Shown: piece after piece, positions 36,710 to 44,410 of the stretch | How the letters are laid out: each line of letters opens with the position of its first letter | Numbering within the stretch: position 1 is the first letter of the stretch | Source of the DNA: Dehalococcoides mccartyi | GTDB taxonomy: Bacteria; Chloroflexota; Dehalococcoidia; UBA2979 | Reading direction: 5' to 3' | Assembly (NCBI GenBank): GCA_945865925.1 | Contig: CAMBFG010000012.1 | Coordinates: 1 to 46,338, forward strand | Length of the DNA: 46,338 nucleotides | Notes under the pieces: model-generated | What the model saw: only the letters and a program-made list of their open reading frames with translations | What the model was told of the DNA's origin: nothing | Databases searched by the model: none | Made by a program: the position numbers and the translations under genes

Positions 36710-37228
36710 ATGCACACGATCTCGTTGATAGTCCACGTCCTGGCGGCGGCGGTGCTGTTCGGCCCGCAGGTGCTGATGTTCTACGCGGTGACGCCCGCGA
36801 CGTGGATGGTGCAGAACGAGGCGCTGAAGCGCGACCTGGTGAAGGTGATCGCGGGACGCTTCGCGCGGCTGACGGTCGTCGCACTCGTCGTGCTGCTGGT
36901 GACGGGGCTGTACCAGTACTACTCGATCATCCCGGCCGAGGTGCGCGAGGACCCGCAGGGCTATCGTTTCGGGACGCTCTTCGCCGCGAAGATGGGCGGG
37001 TTCACGCTGATCCTCGTGCTCATCGGGCTGCACATCGGGCTGTACGCCCGCAAGATCGCGCGGCTCTCCGACGCCGTGATCGCCGGTGACGAGGAGCAGC
37101 GCAGCGCGCTGGAGACCGCGCGGACGCAGTCCTTCATGTTCTCGCTCATCCTGCTGGTGGTGACGCTGGTCACGCTCGCCCTCGGCGTGGCGCTCGGCGA
37201 CCACACGTACTCGTTCTCGCAGTCGTAG
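36710..37228 (+). CDS. Four-helix membrane protein, unknown role
   Basis: 172 residues; AGGAG precedes the ATG by 6 bases. Four hydrophobic segments are visible at about 4-27, 55-71, 92-113 and 140-162. Helix 1 has a His (MHTISLIVHVLAAAVLFGPQ) and helix 3 another (LILVLIGLHIGLYA). The arrangement resembles the DUF2269/CopD-like set of four-helix membrane proteins. The conserved His could bind haem or metal; that is inference. It follows purA by 27 bases and precedes the glycosylase gene by 4, so it is probably in one operon. Confidence 0.75.
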   Translation: MHTISLIVHVLAAAVLFGPQVLMFYAVTPATWMVQNEALKRDLVKVIAGRFARLTVVALVVLLVTGLYQYYSIIPAEVREDPQGYRFGTLFAAKMGGFTLILVLIGLHIGLYARKIARLSDAVIAGDEEQRSALETARTQSFMFSLILLVVTLVTLALGVALGDHTYSFSQS

Positions 37229-37232
37229 CACC

Positions 37233-37793
37233 GTGAGCCGAGCGCGCAACGTCGAGGTGCCCCCCACGCTGCCGGACCTCCTGGTGCCGGGGCTCGACCT
37301 CGTGTTCGTGGGGATCAACCCGGGGGAGACCTCGGCACGGCTGGGGCACTACTACGCCAACCGCGGCAACGCGTTCTGGAGTCTGCTCGCCGGCTCTCCA
37401 CTCGTCTCGCGCGGCGTAGGGCCCGAGGACGACGCGGCGCTGGCGCAGGCCACCCCGCTGCGCATCGGCTTCACCGACGTCGTGAAGCGCGTGGAGACTG
37501 ATTCCTCGAAGGTCGAGACGTTCGAGATCCGTGAGGCCGCTGCTGGGTTCCGAGCGCGAGTCGCCCTCGCTACGCCACGCGCGGTCTGCTTCACCGGCGC
37601 GCGCCAGTTCGATGTCCTCTTCCCCGGTGACCGCGGCGCGTGGGGCCATCAGTCGGTCGACCTCGACGGCGCGGAGGTGTGGGTGATCCCCTCGACGTCC
37701 GGACGCGCCGTCGCCTATCGAGGCGAGATCGCGCCGATCCTCGAAGACCTCGCCGCCGCCCTCGGCGTCCAGCGGACCGAGGTGGCCCGATGA
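37233..37793 (+). CDS. Mug/TDG-family mismatch-specific DNA glycosylase
   Basis: 186 residues of the uracil/thymine-DNA glycosylase superfamily, Mug branch. Motif A is LVFVGINPGETSARLGHYYA (GINPG, as in Mug, whose Asn acts on the water). FWSLLAGSPLV and GFTDVVKR follow. The late motif IPSTSGRA fills the place of NPSGLSR in Mug or MPSSSAR in TDG. It should excise U or modified bases from G mismatches after deamination. The GTG start lies 4 bases after the preceding stop, with no Shine-Dalgarno, so translation is probably coupled. It overlaps the next gene. Confidence 0.9.
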   Translation: MSRARNVEVPPTLPDLLVPGLDLVFVGINPGETSARLGHYYANRGNAFWSLLAGSPLVSRGVGPEDDAALAQATPLRIGFTDVVKRVETDSSKVETFEIREAAAGFRARVALATPRAVCFTGARQFDVLFPGDRGAWGHQSVDLDGAEVWVIPSTSGRAVAYRGEIAPILEDLAAALGVQRTEVAR

Positions 37794-38332
37794 GCCGCTA
37801 CCGCACGCCCGAGCCGACACCGGAGGAGCGCTTCCGCCCGGACGATGGCTGCCCGATCTTCTCGCCTCGGCTGGAGGCGCACCTCGTCGCTGTGTCGCGT
37901 GGCGAGACGCCGGAGCGCGGGACGTTCTGCGGCCACTGCTACACGCCGATCGCGCGCGACACCTCCGCCTGCCCCCACTGCGGGGAATCGACGAGCGCGC
38001 GTCCCCCCGTCGATGTCGTCCCGACGCCGATCGCGGCGGCACTGCGCGTGCAGCGGTCGACCGAGGGACGTTGGGTCACCGGTTTCGCCTACCTCGGCCT
38101 GCTGATCGCGATGTTCCTGCCGCTGACGTTGGTCCTCGGCATCCCGGCGGTGAAGGACAACCTGATCCTGGGGACGGCCGTGTACGCGCCACTGCTGCTG
38201 ATCGGGATGCGCGTGTTCCCCGCGATCCTCGGTGGGTACTTCGGCGACCGGAAGGGCTTCGCGGCGGCACGCACGAAGACGCGGGCGGCGTGGGAGCGGT
38301 GGCTCGCGGAGCGAGACGCGCCGGCGGTCTAG
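37790..38332 (+). CDS. Zinc-ribbon membrane protein
   Basis: 180 residues from an ATG overlapping the glycosylase stop (CGATGA). A single rubredoxin-like zinc ribbon is seen as FCGHCYTPIARDTSACPHCG (C47, C50, C61, C64). Two hydrophobic helices follow, TGFAYLGLLIAMFLPLTLVL and TAVYAPLLLIGMRVFPAIL, then a basic tail with many Arg and Ala. No known family beyond the zinc ribbon. It is the last gene of the purA-to-38332 group and is convergent with the HNH gene 16 bases away. Confidence 0.75.
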   Translation: MSRYRTPEPTPEERFRPDDGCPIFSPRLEAHLVAVSRGETPERGTFCGHCYTPIARDTSACPHCGESTSARPPVDVVPTPIAAALRVQRSTEGRWVTGFAYLGLLIAMFLPLTLVLGIPAVKDNLILGTAVYAPLLLIGMRVFPAILGGYFGDRKGFAAARTKTRAAWERWLAERDAPAV

Positions 38333-38348
38333 CCCTCGGCGGGCACGC

Positions 38349-38915
38349 CTACGAGGCCGCGTCCGCGCCGTCGATGCCAGCGAGGACAGCGGCGGGCGCC
38401 TTCCCCCAGCCCAGCACGAACTGCGCCCACTCGCGATACCGCTCGAGATAGGGCGCGAAGAGCACCGCCGGATGCGTGGACGGGCGCGCGGGCTGCTTCA
38501 GCAGCTCCATGCGCGCCTCCTGCGGCGTCCGGCCACCCTTCTTGTGGTTGCACTCCCGGCACGCGGTGACGAGATTCTCCCAGACGTGGGGGCCACCTCG
38601 ATGCTTCGGGAGCACGTGGTCCAGGGTCAGGTCACCGCCGCGCCGGCCGCAGTACTGGCAGCGCTCCTGGTCGCGCTGGAAGACCTCGCGGCGGGTCAGC
38701 CGAGGGCGGGGGTGGGGGCGGCGGACGAAGTGGCGCAGGCGGATGACGCTGGGCGTGACATACAGCGAGTCCTCTGCGCCGACGAGCGGGTCTTCGCCCT
38801 CCGTGAGGACATCGGCTTTGCCGTGGAGGACGAGGACAAACGCGCGCCGAACCGAGCACACGTTGAGTGGCTCGTAGTTCTGATTCAGTACCAGGGCGCG
38901 GCGCTGAATCGCCAC
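38349..38915 (-). CDS. HNH endonuclease family protein
   Basis: 188 residues from a proposed GTG at 38915 (VAIQRRALVLNQNYEPLNVC), a start typical of the short Chloroflexota/cyanobacterial HNH proteins. The nuclease motif is CQYCGRRGGDLTLDHVLPKH then NLVTACRECNHKKGGRTPQE, with a CxxC/CxxC zinc knuckle and the His-Asn-His set. GGGGAG is only 4 bases before the GTG, so the start is uncertain; the frame stays open to 39209 (next ATG 39128). The upstream part is Pro/Ala/Gly-rich and overlaps the cvpA end. These proteins are chromosomal and stand alone; the target is unknown. Confidence 0.8.
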   Translation of the reverse strand: MAIQRRALVLNQNYEPLNVCSVRRAFVLVLHGKADVLTEGEDPLVGAEDSLYVTPSVIRLRHFVRRPHPRPRLTRREVFQRDQERCQYCGRRGGDLTLDHVLPKHRGGPHVWENLVTACRECNHKKGGRTPQEARMELLKQPARPSTHPAVLFAPYLERYREWAQFVLGWGKAPAAVLAGIDGADAAS

Positions 38916-39124
38916 GGTCTCCCCAGTCCCCGCGGTTGCCCCGTCCGTGGCTCGGACGTCTGGCCGCGTACCGACACGTCCGACGGACGCGCCCGCTGAC
39001 AGCGACGTGGGACCGAGTGTACCGGATTGGGGATCCGCCTGCGGTCGGGGGGCCTCGGCGGTCTGGCGGGCCGCTCGGCCCGTCTGCGCAGGCCCCTCAG
39101 CAATGAGCGGACCTGCGCCGGGGG

Positions 39125-39709
39125 TCATCGCGGCTGTCCCATGGGGACGCCCGGAAGAATCGTCCCCTGCGCCGGGAGCGGCTGCAGGAGGCTCGTCACC
39201 TCGCGCCATTTCTGCAGCTGGTCCATCGGGTCACGGAAGCGCGCCGGCAACAGCCGGTCGATGGACGGCAACGTGTCGAGGAACACATCCGCGAGTTTCG
39301 AATCGTCCACGGCACTGGAGACGGACGCCGCCGCCGGGAAGACGGCCACGCCGATCAGCAGCACCTGCACGACGAGGATGCCCTGCACCAGGCCGAAGAT
39401 CGCCCCGGCGATGTGGTCCAGCGGGCCCAGGAGCAGCATCCCGGCGACATCGGACAGCACGGCGGACAGCACCTGCCCAGCGATGAGCGTGCCGGCGAAG
39501 ATCGCGATGAACGCGACGAGGTTGCGCGTGGACGCGTCATCGATCAGGAAGTCGAGGTTGGCGGAGAGGTCATCGCTCAGCGCGCCGGCAAGGAAAATGC
39601 CCGCGATCACGGCGATCAGTGCAGTCAATTCGCGGACGAGACCGGTGCGGAACGCGCGAAACGCACTCCACGCGATGATCGCCACGATCACCAGATCGAC
39701 CCAGTTCAC
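39125..39709 (-). CDS. CvpA-family membrane protein
   Basis: 194 residues from a GTG at 39709 with GGGAG 5 bases upstream (VNWVDLVIVAIIAWSAFRAF). Four hydrophobic helices appear in the order expected for CvpA (colicin V production). Conserved pieces are the N-terminal NxxDxxIxxxxxxSAxxGxxRG-like RTGLVRELTALIAVIAGIFL and the LSDVAGMLLLGPLDHIAGAI region. The function of the family is unsettled, with links to envelope stress and peptidoglycan. The last 45 residues are soluble. It sits between the radC and HNH genes on the same strand. Confidence 0.88.
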   Translation of the reverse strand: MNWVDLVIVAIIAWSAFRAFRTGLVRELTALIAVIAGIFLAGALSDDLSANLDFLIDDASTRNLVAFIAIFAGTLIAGQVLSAVLSDVAGMLLLGPLDHIAGAIFGLVQGILVVQVLLIGVAVFPAAASVSSAVDDSKLADVFLDTLPSIDRLLPARFRDPMDQLQKWREVTSLLQPLPAQGTILPGVPMGQPR

Positions 39710-39780
39710 CCGGGCTCCCTATCACCCACCACCCGAGGCGATGGTAACAGGCCAGCCCTCCCGCCGTGACTCACGGCGCA

Positions 39781-40518
39781 TTACTCGAAACCGAGTCCAC
39801 GTCCCTTCAAGGACACCCATCGACCGGGCCCGTGCCCGATGACCACGTGGTCGATCACCTCGACGTCCATCAGGCGTCCCGCCTCCACGAGCTGACGCGT
39901 GAACTCGATGTCCGCGGCACTCGGGCTGGGGTCACCGCTCGGGTGGTTGTGCGCGAGGGCGACCTTCGCGGCGCCTCGACGGACGGCTTCGCGGAAGACC
40001 TCCGCCACACGTCCGGGGGAGGCTGCGACGGTGCCGCGATAGAGCATGGTGGTGGCGATCAGGTGGTGCTTGGTGTCCAGGATGAGGAGCCGGAGTTCCT
40101 CCTGCTGCAGCAGTTCCATCTCGGGCTGCAACAGCCGCACGATGTCCGTCGGCTGGTTCACCAGCACCTGCACCCCGCCCGACTCGAGCGCTGCCCGCCG
40201 TCCGAGTTCGAACGCCGCCGCGATCGTGGTGGCCTTCGCGGGCCCCAGGCCGTGCATCTCCGCCAGCGTGGCGAGGTCGCTACTCGCGAGCCCTCGGAGG
40301 CCGCCCCGCTCCACGAGCAGCCGCTGGGCGACGGTCATCACGTCCTCCCGAGCGCTCCCGGTGCGCAGCAGGATGGCGAGCAGTTCGTCCGTCTTCAGCG
40401 CACCCGAACCCAGCCGCAGCAGCCGCTCACGCGGCCGCTCCGCCTCCGGCATCTCCGCGATGCGGAACGCCGAGGTCTGGGTCGGGTTCGATGGTGCAGG
40501 GGACTCGATCAGCGTCAT
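39781..40518 (-). CDS. radC: RadC-family JAB/MPN-domain protein
   Basis: 245 residues from the ATG at 40518. The N-terminal helix-hairpin-helix part reads RPRERLLRLGSGALKTDELL then MHGLGPAKATTIAAAFELGR. The metalloprotease-like core is AHNHPSGDPSPSAADIEFTR (HxHPSGxxxPSxxD, the JAMM zinc site). The old DNA-repair assignment of RadC has not held up; the biochemical activity remains unclear. No Shine-Dalgarno is seen before the ATG. The frame is open to 40758, but that part has no homology and overlaps the neighbouring gene. Confidence 0.93.
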   Translation of the reverse strand: MTLIESPAPSNPTQTSAFRIAEMPEAERPRERLLRLGSGALKTDELLAILLRTGSAREDVMTVAQRLLVERGGLRGLASSDLATLAEMHGLGPAKATTIAAAFELGRRAALESGGVQVLVNQPTDIVRLLQPEMELLQQEELRLLILDTKHHLIATTMLYRGTVAASPGRVAEVFREAVRRGAAKVALAHNHPSGDPSPSAADIEFTRQLVEAGRLMDVEVIDHVVIGHGPGRWVSLKGRGLGFE

Positions 40519-40571
40519 GCCGAGAGGATGCCGCACGCACGCACTACCTCGAAGGGGGAAGTGGCACCGGC

Positions 40572-41006
40572 TTACCGCAACTTCGAGGATGCCACCCGGG
40601 TGAGGCGGACGAGGGCGTGGGAATGCGGCCAGTGCTCGACGCGCACCTCGTCGCCGAGTTTGAGTTCCATGCCAGCGACGGGACTGAGTTCGAAGAGTTT
40701 CTTCTCCACCAGCACGTAGGTGACTTTGCCCAGGAAGGCGAAGCGCGACTTTGTCCACATCCGCTCGATGTGACCGTCAGTCATGACGGGCTGCGCGGTC
40801 AGGTCGCGCACGACGCCGAGCGCTTCCAGGCTCAGCGGGATGGCGATGATCCCCATGAAGAACACACCGATGATCGACTGGGGCAACCACGTCAGCGCCC
40901 AGAGGAAGCCGCCCATCGTCAGCAGGGCCGCCGGCACGAGGTAGGCGGCGCGACGGAACAGCGACTGCCGGTGTTTCGGGTTCTCCTCGATCACGTCGTC
41001 GTTCAT
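40572..41006 (-). CDS. Small two-helix membrane protein with a C-terminal beta domain
   Basis: 144 residues; GAGGGAG precedes the ATG by 5 bases. Two hydrophobic helices sit at about 20-40 and 45-63 (AYLVPAALLTMGGFLWALTW, then IIGVFFMGIIAIPLSLEALG). A short soluble beta-rich part follows at 70-140 (TAQPVMTDGHIERMWTKSRF, then LGDEVRVEHWPHSHALVRLT). That part looks like a short OB- or SH3-like barrel after a bitopic anchor. I recognise no family. It precedes radC by 53 bases on the same strand. Confidence 0.65.
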   Translation of the reverse strand: MNDDVIEENPKHRQSLFRRAAYLVPAALLTMGGFLWALTWLPQSIIGVFFMGIIAIPLSLEALGVVRDLTAQPVMTDGHIERMWTKSRFAFLGKVTYVLVEKKLFELSPVAGMELKLGDEVRVEHWPHSHALVRLTRVASSKLR

Positions 41007-41095
41007 GCGATCTCCCTCTGGATGGTGGCGGCGTGAGCGTAGCGCAGCGCTCGAGCGCTGGCGTGCGGCGGGTCGAGGGCGGCGCGAGGCTGCGG

Positions 41096-41692
41096 CTAGC
41101 GGGCGGGGATCGTGAGGCGCTGGCCGGGCTGGAGCGAGCGCGGGTCAGTGATGTTATTGGCCTTCGCGATCGCGTCCGAGACGTCCTGGATATTCACGCC
41201 GGGGGGCGTGAAGCGTTGCGCGATGCTCGACAGGCTGTCGCCCGGCGTGACGAGGTACGTGGTGGCGTCTCTGGGGAACGGCGTGGCGGCCGGCGTCGGT
41301 GTGGCGGTCGCGGTCGGCGAGGGCGTGGCGGTCGGCGTTGGCGTCCGAGACGGCGTGGCGCTCGCGCCGGCGGCAGCCGTGGGCGTCGGCTCGCCGGGCG
41401 TAGCGGAGGCGGTGGCGGAGGGCCGCGGCGTGCCGGTCTGGACGAGGTTGGCGATGGAGGAGGGCGGCCCGTCCTGATCGGCGCGTGCGGGCGGCAGGAC
41501 GAGCAGCCATACGGCGACGATGGAACCGATCAGGAGTGCCGCGAGGGAACCTCGGAAGACCCGATAGGAGGGGATGGCGGAGGCGGGGTCCATGCAGCGC
41601 GCGCAGAGGGCGTCACCGTGGTCGTCGCAATACAGCGCGCCGCACCGGGCACATTCCTGCGTCGCCTGTTCGTCACATGCGTAGCAATGCAT
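41096..41692 (-). CDS. Zinc-finger/TM/LysM membrane protein
   Basis: 198 residues. The N-terminus is a B-box-like zinc finger with C3, C6, C14, C17, C22, H25, C30 and C33 (MHCYACDEQATQECARCGAL, YCDDHGDALCARC). One helix lies at about 46-67 (RGSLAALLIGSIVAVWLLVL). A Thr/Pro/Ser/Ala linker of about 70 residues follows. A C-terminal LysM domain spans about 144-198 (TTYLVTPGDSLSSIAQRFTP, with SLQPGQRLTIPAR), which should bind peptidoglycan or chitin-like glycan outside. The predicted topology is an inside zinc finger and an outside LysM. The Thr/Pro linker is compositionally repetitive. Confidence 0.8.
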   Translation of the reverse strand: MHCYACDEQATQECARCGALYCDDHGDALCARCMDPASAIPSYRVFRGSLAALLIGSIVAVWLLVLPPARADQDGPPSSIANLVQTGTPRPSATASATPGEPTPTAAAGASATPSRTPTPTATPSPTATATPTPAATPFPRDATTYLVTPGDSLSSIAQRFTPPGVNIQDVSDAIAKANNITDPRSLQPGQRLTIPAR

Positions 41693-41764
41693 CGCTAGAG
41701 GCTACCACCGAGGGCGGTTGGGGCGGCACCCCGCACCCCTCGATTCTGCGGCCACACGAAGGTC

Positions 41765-42178
41765 TTACGGCTGCAGGTTGACGAGGGCGCCCGTGGCGAA
41801 GTCCAGGCTGCGGTAGTAGCAGTTCCGAGGCTCACCGGCGGCCGTCTTCGTGTGGCAGATGCCGCCCCGACGAGGGCGGACGCGGTAGAGCAGCGAGTTC
41901 TGCTCGCAGTTCACGCGGACATCCAGCAGGTCGAAGGTCTCTCCGGAGGTCTTGCCCTTCTCCCACAGCTCGTTGCGGGAGGTGCTCCAGAACACCGCTG
42001 TGCGCGTCTCAACAGCGACCTGAAGGGCCTGCTGGTTCACGTAGGCCACCAGGATGACCTCGCCCGTGTCCGCGTCCTGGACGGCGCAGGGGACGACTCC
42101 GCCGACGGCCGCGACCTGTTCGAGTTTGCTCCAGTCGAGGGTGAGGGTGGTGCCCTCTTCCAGTTCGGACGCGGCCAT
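41765..42178 (-). CDS. hisI: Phosphoribosyl-AMP cyclohydrolase
   Basis: Third step of histidine synthesis: opens the purine ring of phosphoribosyl-AMP. It has 137 residues from the ATG at 42178. The family motifs WSTSRNELWEKGKTSG, ICHTK and NCYYR are intact, with zinc Cys C91, C108 and C120. The metal-binding stretch, normally DCDxDALL, reads NCEQNSLL, so two Asp of the Mg site appear changed. It is followed by no other his gene here. It lies 139 bases downstream of rplL, beyond a strong hairpin, so it is probably expressed separately or by read-through. Confidence 0.93.
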   Translation of the reverse strand: MAASELEEGTTLTLDWSKLEQVAAVGGVVPCAVQDADTGEVILVAYVNQQALQVAVETRTAVFWSTSRNELWEKGKTSGETFDLLDVRVNCEQNSLLYRVRPRRGGICHTKTAAGEPRNCYYRSLDFATGALVNLQP

Positions 42179-42228
42179 AGCCTCAGACCTTCCTTGCGCC
42201 CTCGAAGGGCTCGATGCCAGCACAGACA

Positions 42229-42261
42229 GCGAAGCGCCGGCCGCAGTGGCCGACGCTTCGC
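42229..42261 (-). terminator. Hairpin after rplL
   Basis: GCGAAGCGCCGGCC and GGCCGACGCTTCGC pair over 14 positions (one G-U in RNA), loop of 5. On the minus strand TGTCTGTG follows. It lies 57 bases after the rplL stop, at the expected end of the rplKAJL group and before hisI. Confidence 0.65.
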
Positions 42262-42317
42262 GAGTGCAGCGTGCGCGAGCCTCGAGGGCTACGCGGCGAG
42301 CACGAGCGTGGGACGAA

Positions 42318-42698
42318 CTACTTGAGTTCGACCTTGGCGCCGGCGTCTTCCAGCTTCTTCTTGGCGTCGTTGGCCTCAGCCTTGGGCAGGGCTTCCTTGA
42401 CGGTCTTCGGCGCAGCCTCCACCAGGTCCTTCGCCTCCTTGAGGCCCAGGGCGGTGAGTTCGCGGACGACCTTGATCACGTTGATCTTGTTCGCCCCGAA
42501 GTCGGTCAGGACGACGTCGAACGAGTCCTTCTCCTCCTCGGCGGCGGCAGCGCCACCACCGGCACCCGGGGCAGCCATCATGGCCACCGGCGCAGCAGCG
42601 GACACACCGAACTCGTCCTCGATCGCCTTGTTCAGGTCCCGGAGCTCCAGCAGGGTCATGCCCTTCAGGACGTCCATTACCTCTTCGACCTTCGCCAT
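42318..42698 (-). CDS. rplL: 50S ribosomal protein L7/L12
   Basis: Stalk protein that recruits translation factors; forms dimers on L10. It has 126 residues: an N-terminal dimerisation part [20 protein letters not shown], an Ala/Gly/Met-rich hinge ([19 protein letters not shown]) and a C-terminal domain with the factor-binding signature [20 protein letters not shown] then [27 protein letters not shown] lies 6 bases before the ATG. It follows rplJ by 61 bases, the normal order. Confidence 0.98.
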   Translation of the reverse strand: MAKVEEVMDVLKGMTLLELRDLNKAIEDEFGVSAAAPVAMMAAPGAGGGAAAAEEEKDSFDVVLTDFGANKINVIKVVRELTALGLKEAKDLVEAAPKTVKEALPKAEANDAKKKLEDAGAKVELK

Positions 42699-42759
42699 CT
42701 CAGTCCTCCTTCGTCACCGCTCCGGGTGACGCCGTTCACGTTGTCGCGACTCCGAGGCC

Positions 42760-43299
42760 TTAGGCCGCGGCGCCATCCTCCAGCTGCTTCGCACGCGCCT
42801 CCACGAGGCCGACGAACTTGCGCTGGGTTGCGAGCACCAGGTTGTTGAACTCCGCCACCTTGGCGATGACGTTGCCCGCGATCCGTGCCACCAGTTCTTC
42901 CCGCGAGGGGACGGTGGCCAGGTCACGGACGTAGGCCGCATCCACGACTCGACCCTCGACGACCGCGTTGTTGATCGCGATCTTCGTGGTCGCCTCGTTG
43001 GCGCGGACGAACTCGGACAGCACTTTGGCGACGCCGACCATGTCCGAGAAGCCGACGACCATGGCGGTCGGGCCTTCGGTCAGTTGGGCGAACTCAGGAC
43101 GGCCAGCCCGTTCCGCAGCGATGCGGAGCAGGGTGTTCTTCACGACGTGCATCTCAGCACCGGCCTTGCGCAACGCGGTGCGCAACTCCGTCTGCTTGGA
43201 CATCGGCATCCCGGCGTACGACGTCGAGATGGCGATCTCCGCGCGGGAGACCACGTCAGTGAGTTCGGCGACCTGTGCCACCTTGCGAGGTGTAGGCAC
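42760..43299 (-). CDS. rplJ: 50S ribosomal protein L10
   Basis: Base of the L12 stalk. It has 179 residues from the GTG at 43299 (VPTPRKVAQVAELTDVVSRA), which has GGAGG 5 bases upstream. An ATG at 43311 lies inside or before that ribosome-binding site and is not chosen. Conserved pieces are AEIAISTSYAGMPMSKQTEL and VVKNTLLRIAAERAGRPEF (the KNTL motif). The C-terminal helix that carries L12 dimers reads VAEFNNLVLATQRKFVGLVE. A long structured leader precedes it, fitting L10-L12 autoregulation. Confidence 0.97.
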   Translation of the reverse strand: MPTPRKVAQVAELTDVVSRAEIAISTSYAGMPMSKQTELRTALRKAGAEMHVVKNTLLRIAAERAGRPEFAQLTEGPTAMVVGFSDMVGVAKVLSEFVRANEATTKIAINNAVVEGRVVDAAYVRDLATVPSREELVARIAGNVIAKVAEFNNLVLATQRKFVGLVEARAKQLEDGAAA

Positions 43300-43311
43300 G
43301 CACTCCTCCAT

Positions 43312-43523
43312 CCGGCGCCCGCTGCCCCGAGGTTGCCCTCAGATACAACTTGCGCCCTCCGCCGCCTGGACCGAGGTCAGGCGAGAGGGCGCATCGCGCC
43401 ACCGGCGTGGCCGGTGGGAGGTGCGGAAGTCCTCGCCTGAACGGGTGGGCCGGATTCGACGCCGTTATCCCTGTCGGGACCCGTGGTCTGTGGCGGTCGC
43501 CCCACGCCGTTCGTGGGACTGCT
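43312..43523 (-). ncRNA. Putative L10-type leader RNA with competing helices
   Basis: About 210 bases between a predicted start near 43523 and rplJ. TCAGGCGAG (43440-43432) can pair perfectly with CTCGCCTGA (43385-43377), enclosing a perfect 8-bp hairpin CCACCGGC-CAC-GCCGGTGG (43417-43399). TGCGCCCTC (43393-43385), inside that structure, can instead pair with GAGGGCGCA (43359-43351) further downstream. The helices share a base and cross, so only one can form fully, or a pseudoknot does. That is the logic of an attenuator. The position matches known L10 leaders; identity with the Rfam model is not shown. Confidence 0.65.
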
Positions 43524-43529
43524 CGCCCG

Positions 43530-43558
43530 ATCATGCGGGCGACGGGCGTTGGGGTCAA
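43530..43558 (-). promoter_or_regulatory. Possible internal promoter for rplJ-rplL
   Basis: Minus strand TTGACC (43558-43553), 17-base spacer, CATGAT (43535-43530; 4 of 6 matches). It would separate rplJL transcription from the rplKA unit, whose terminator lies just upstream at 43645-43672. Confidence 0.4.
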
Positions 43559-43644
43559 CTCGGGAGCCTGAGCCGGGATCCGACGGCAGCGCCCGCTGTA
43601 GACCCGCCACCCGCGACACGCCGTTATGAACCCGTCCCCGACGA

Positions 43645-43672
43645 AGAAGGGCGGCCTCACGGCCGCCCTTCT
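43645..43672 (-). terminator. Hairpin terminator after rplA
   Basis: Perfect 12-bp stem (AGAAGGGCGGCC and GGCCGCCCTTCT, loop TCAC), 20 bases after the rplA stop. On the minus strand it is followed by TCGTC within a TTCTTCG run. It probably ends or attenuates the rplK-rplA transcript before the rplJ leader. Confidence 0.7.
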
Positions 43673-43691
43673 CGATGTCCCGAGGGAGGCG

Positions 43692-44408
43692 CTAGTTACG
43701 GGCGCCGACGGGGGTCTTCAGTTCCGTGAGTTCCAGGCGGACGCCCGGGCCCATGGTGGAAGCGAGTGAGGCGGTGCGGACGAGTTCGCCCTTACCGCCC
43801 GTGGGCTTGTTGCGGGTGATCTCGGCGACCATCGCGCGGAGGTTGGCCATCAACTGCTCCTGGGTGAAGGAGGCCTTGCCCAGGATGACGTGGATGACGT
43901 TGTTCCGGTCGATGCGGAAGTCGACGCGGCCGGCCTTCGCCTCGCGCACGCCGCGGGCCATGTCGTCCGCCACCAGCACGGTGTTGTTGCGGGGGTTCGG
44001 CATGAGGCCGCGGGGGCCGAGGACGCGGCCCAGCGAACCGACCTTGCCCATCAACTCGCGCTGGGCGATGGCGGTGTCGAAGCCGAGGAAGCCCTCCTGC
44101 ACACGCTTGATGAGGTCGTCTGCACCGATGATGTCGGCGCCGGCGGCCTCGGCGTTCGCGGCGGCTTCGCCCTCGGCGAAGACGAGGACGCGGACTTCCT
44201 TGCCGATGCCGTGCGGCAGGATGACCGAGCCGCGCAACTGCTGGTCAGCGTGACGGCCGTCCAGGCCCGTCTTCAGGTGCAGCTCGACGGTCTCGTCGAA
44301 CTTGGCGGTGGCGCACTGCTTCACGAGGGCGACGGCCTCGTCCAGCGTGTAGTACTTGTTCTTGTCGACCTGCTCGCGCAGGCCCTCGATGCGCTTGGCG
44401 ATGGGCAT
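43692..44408 (-). CDS. rplA: 50S ribosomal protein L1
   Basis: 238 residues, standard L1 length. Landmarks are the N-terminal NKYYTLDEAVALVKQCATAK, VRGSVILPHG-like QLRGSVILPHGIGKEVRVLV, LGRVLGPRGLMPNPRNNTVL (L1 signature) and INxNxA-like AKAGRVDFRIDRNNVIHVIL. It binds the mobile L1 stalk of 23S rRNA and helps release E-site tRNA; in many bacteria it represses its own operon. The ATG is 2 bases after the rplK stop, so the pair is translationally linked. Confidence 0.98.
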   Translation of the reverse strand: MPIAKRIEGLREQVDKNKYYTLDEAVALVKQCATAKFDETVELHLKTGLDGRHADQQLRGSVILPHGIGKEVRVLVFAEGEAAANAEAAGADIIGADDLIKRVQEGFLGFDTAIAQRELMGKVGSLGRVLGPRGLMPNPRNNTVLVADDMARGVREAKAGRVDFRIDRNNVIHVILGKASFTQEQLMANLRAMVAEITRNKPTGGKGELVRTASLASTMGPGVRLELTELKTPVGARN

Positions 44409-44410
44409 GG

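Noticed and set aside
41260..41440. Tandem-repeat-like GC-rich stretch resembling a satellite
   Set aside because: It is the coding sequence of the Thr/Pro linker in the LysM protein, periodic because of the amino-acid composition.
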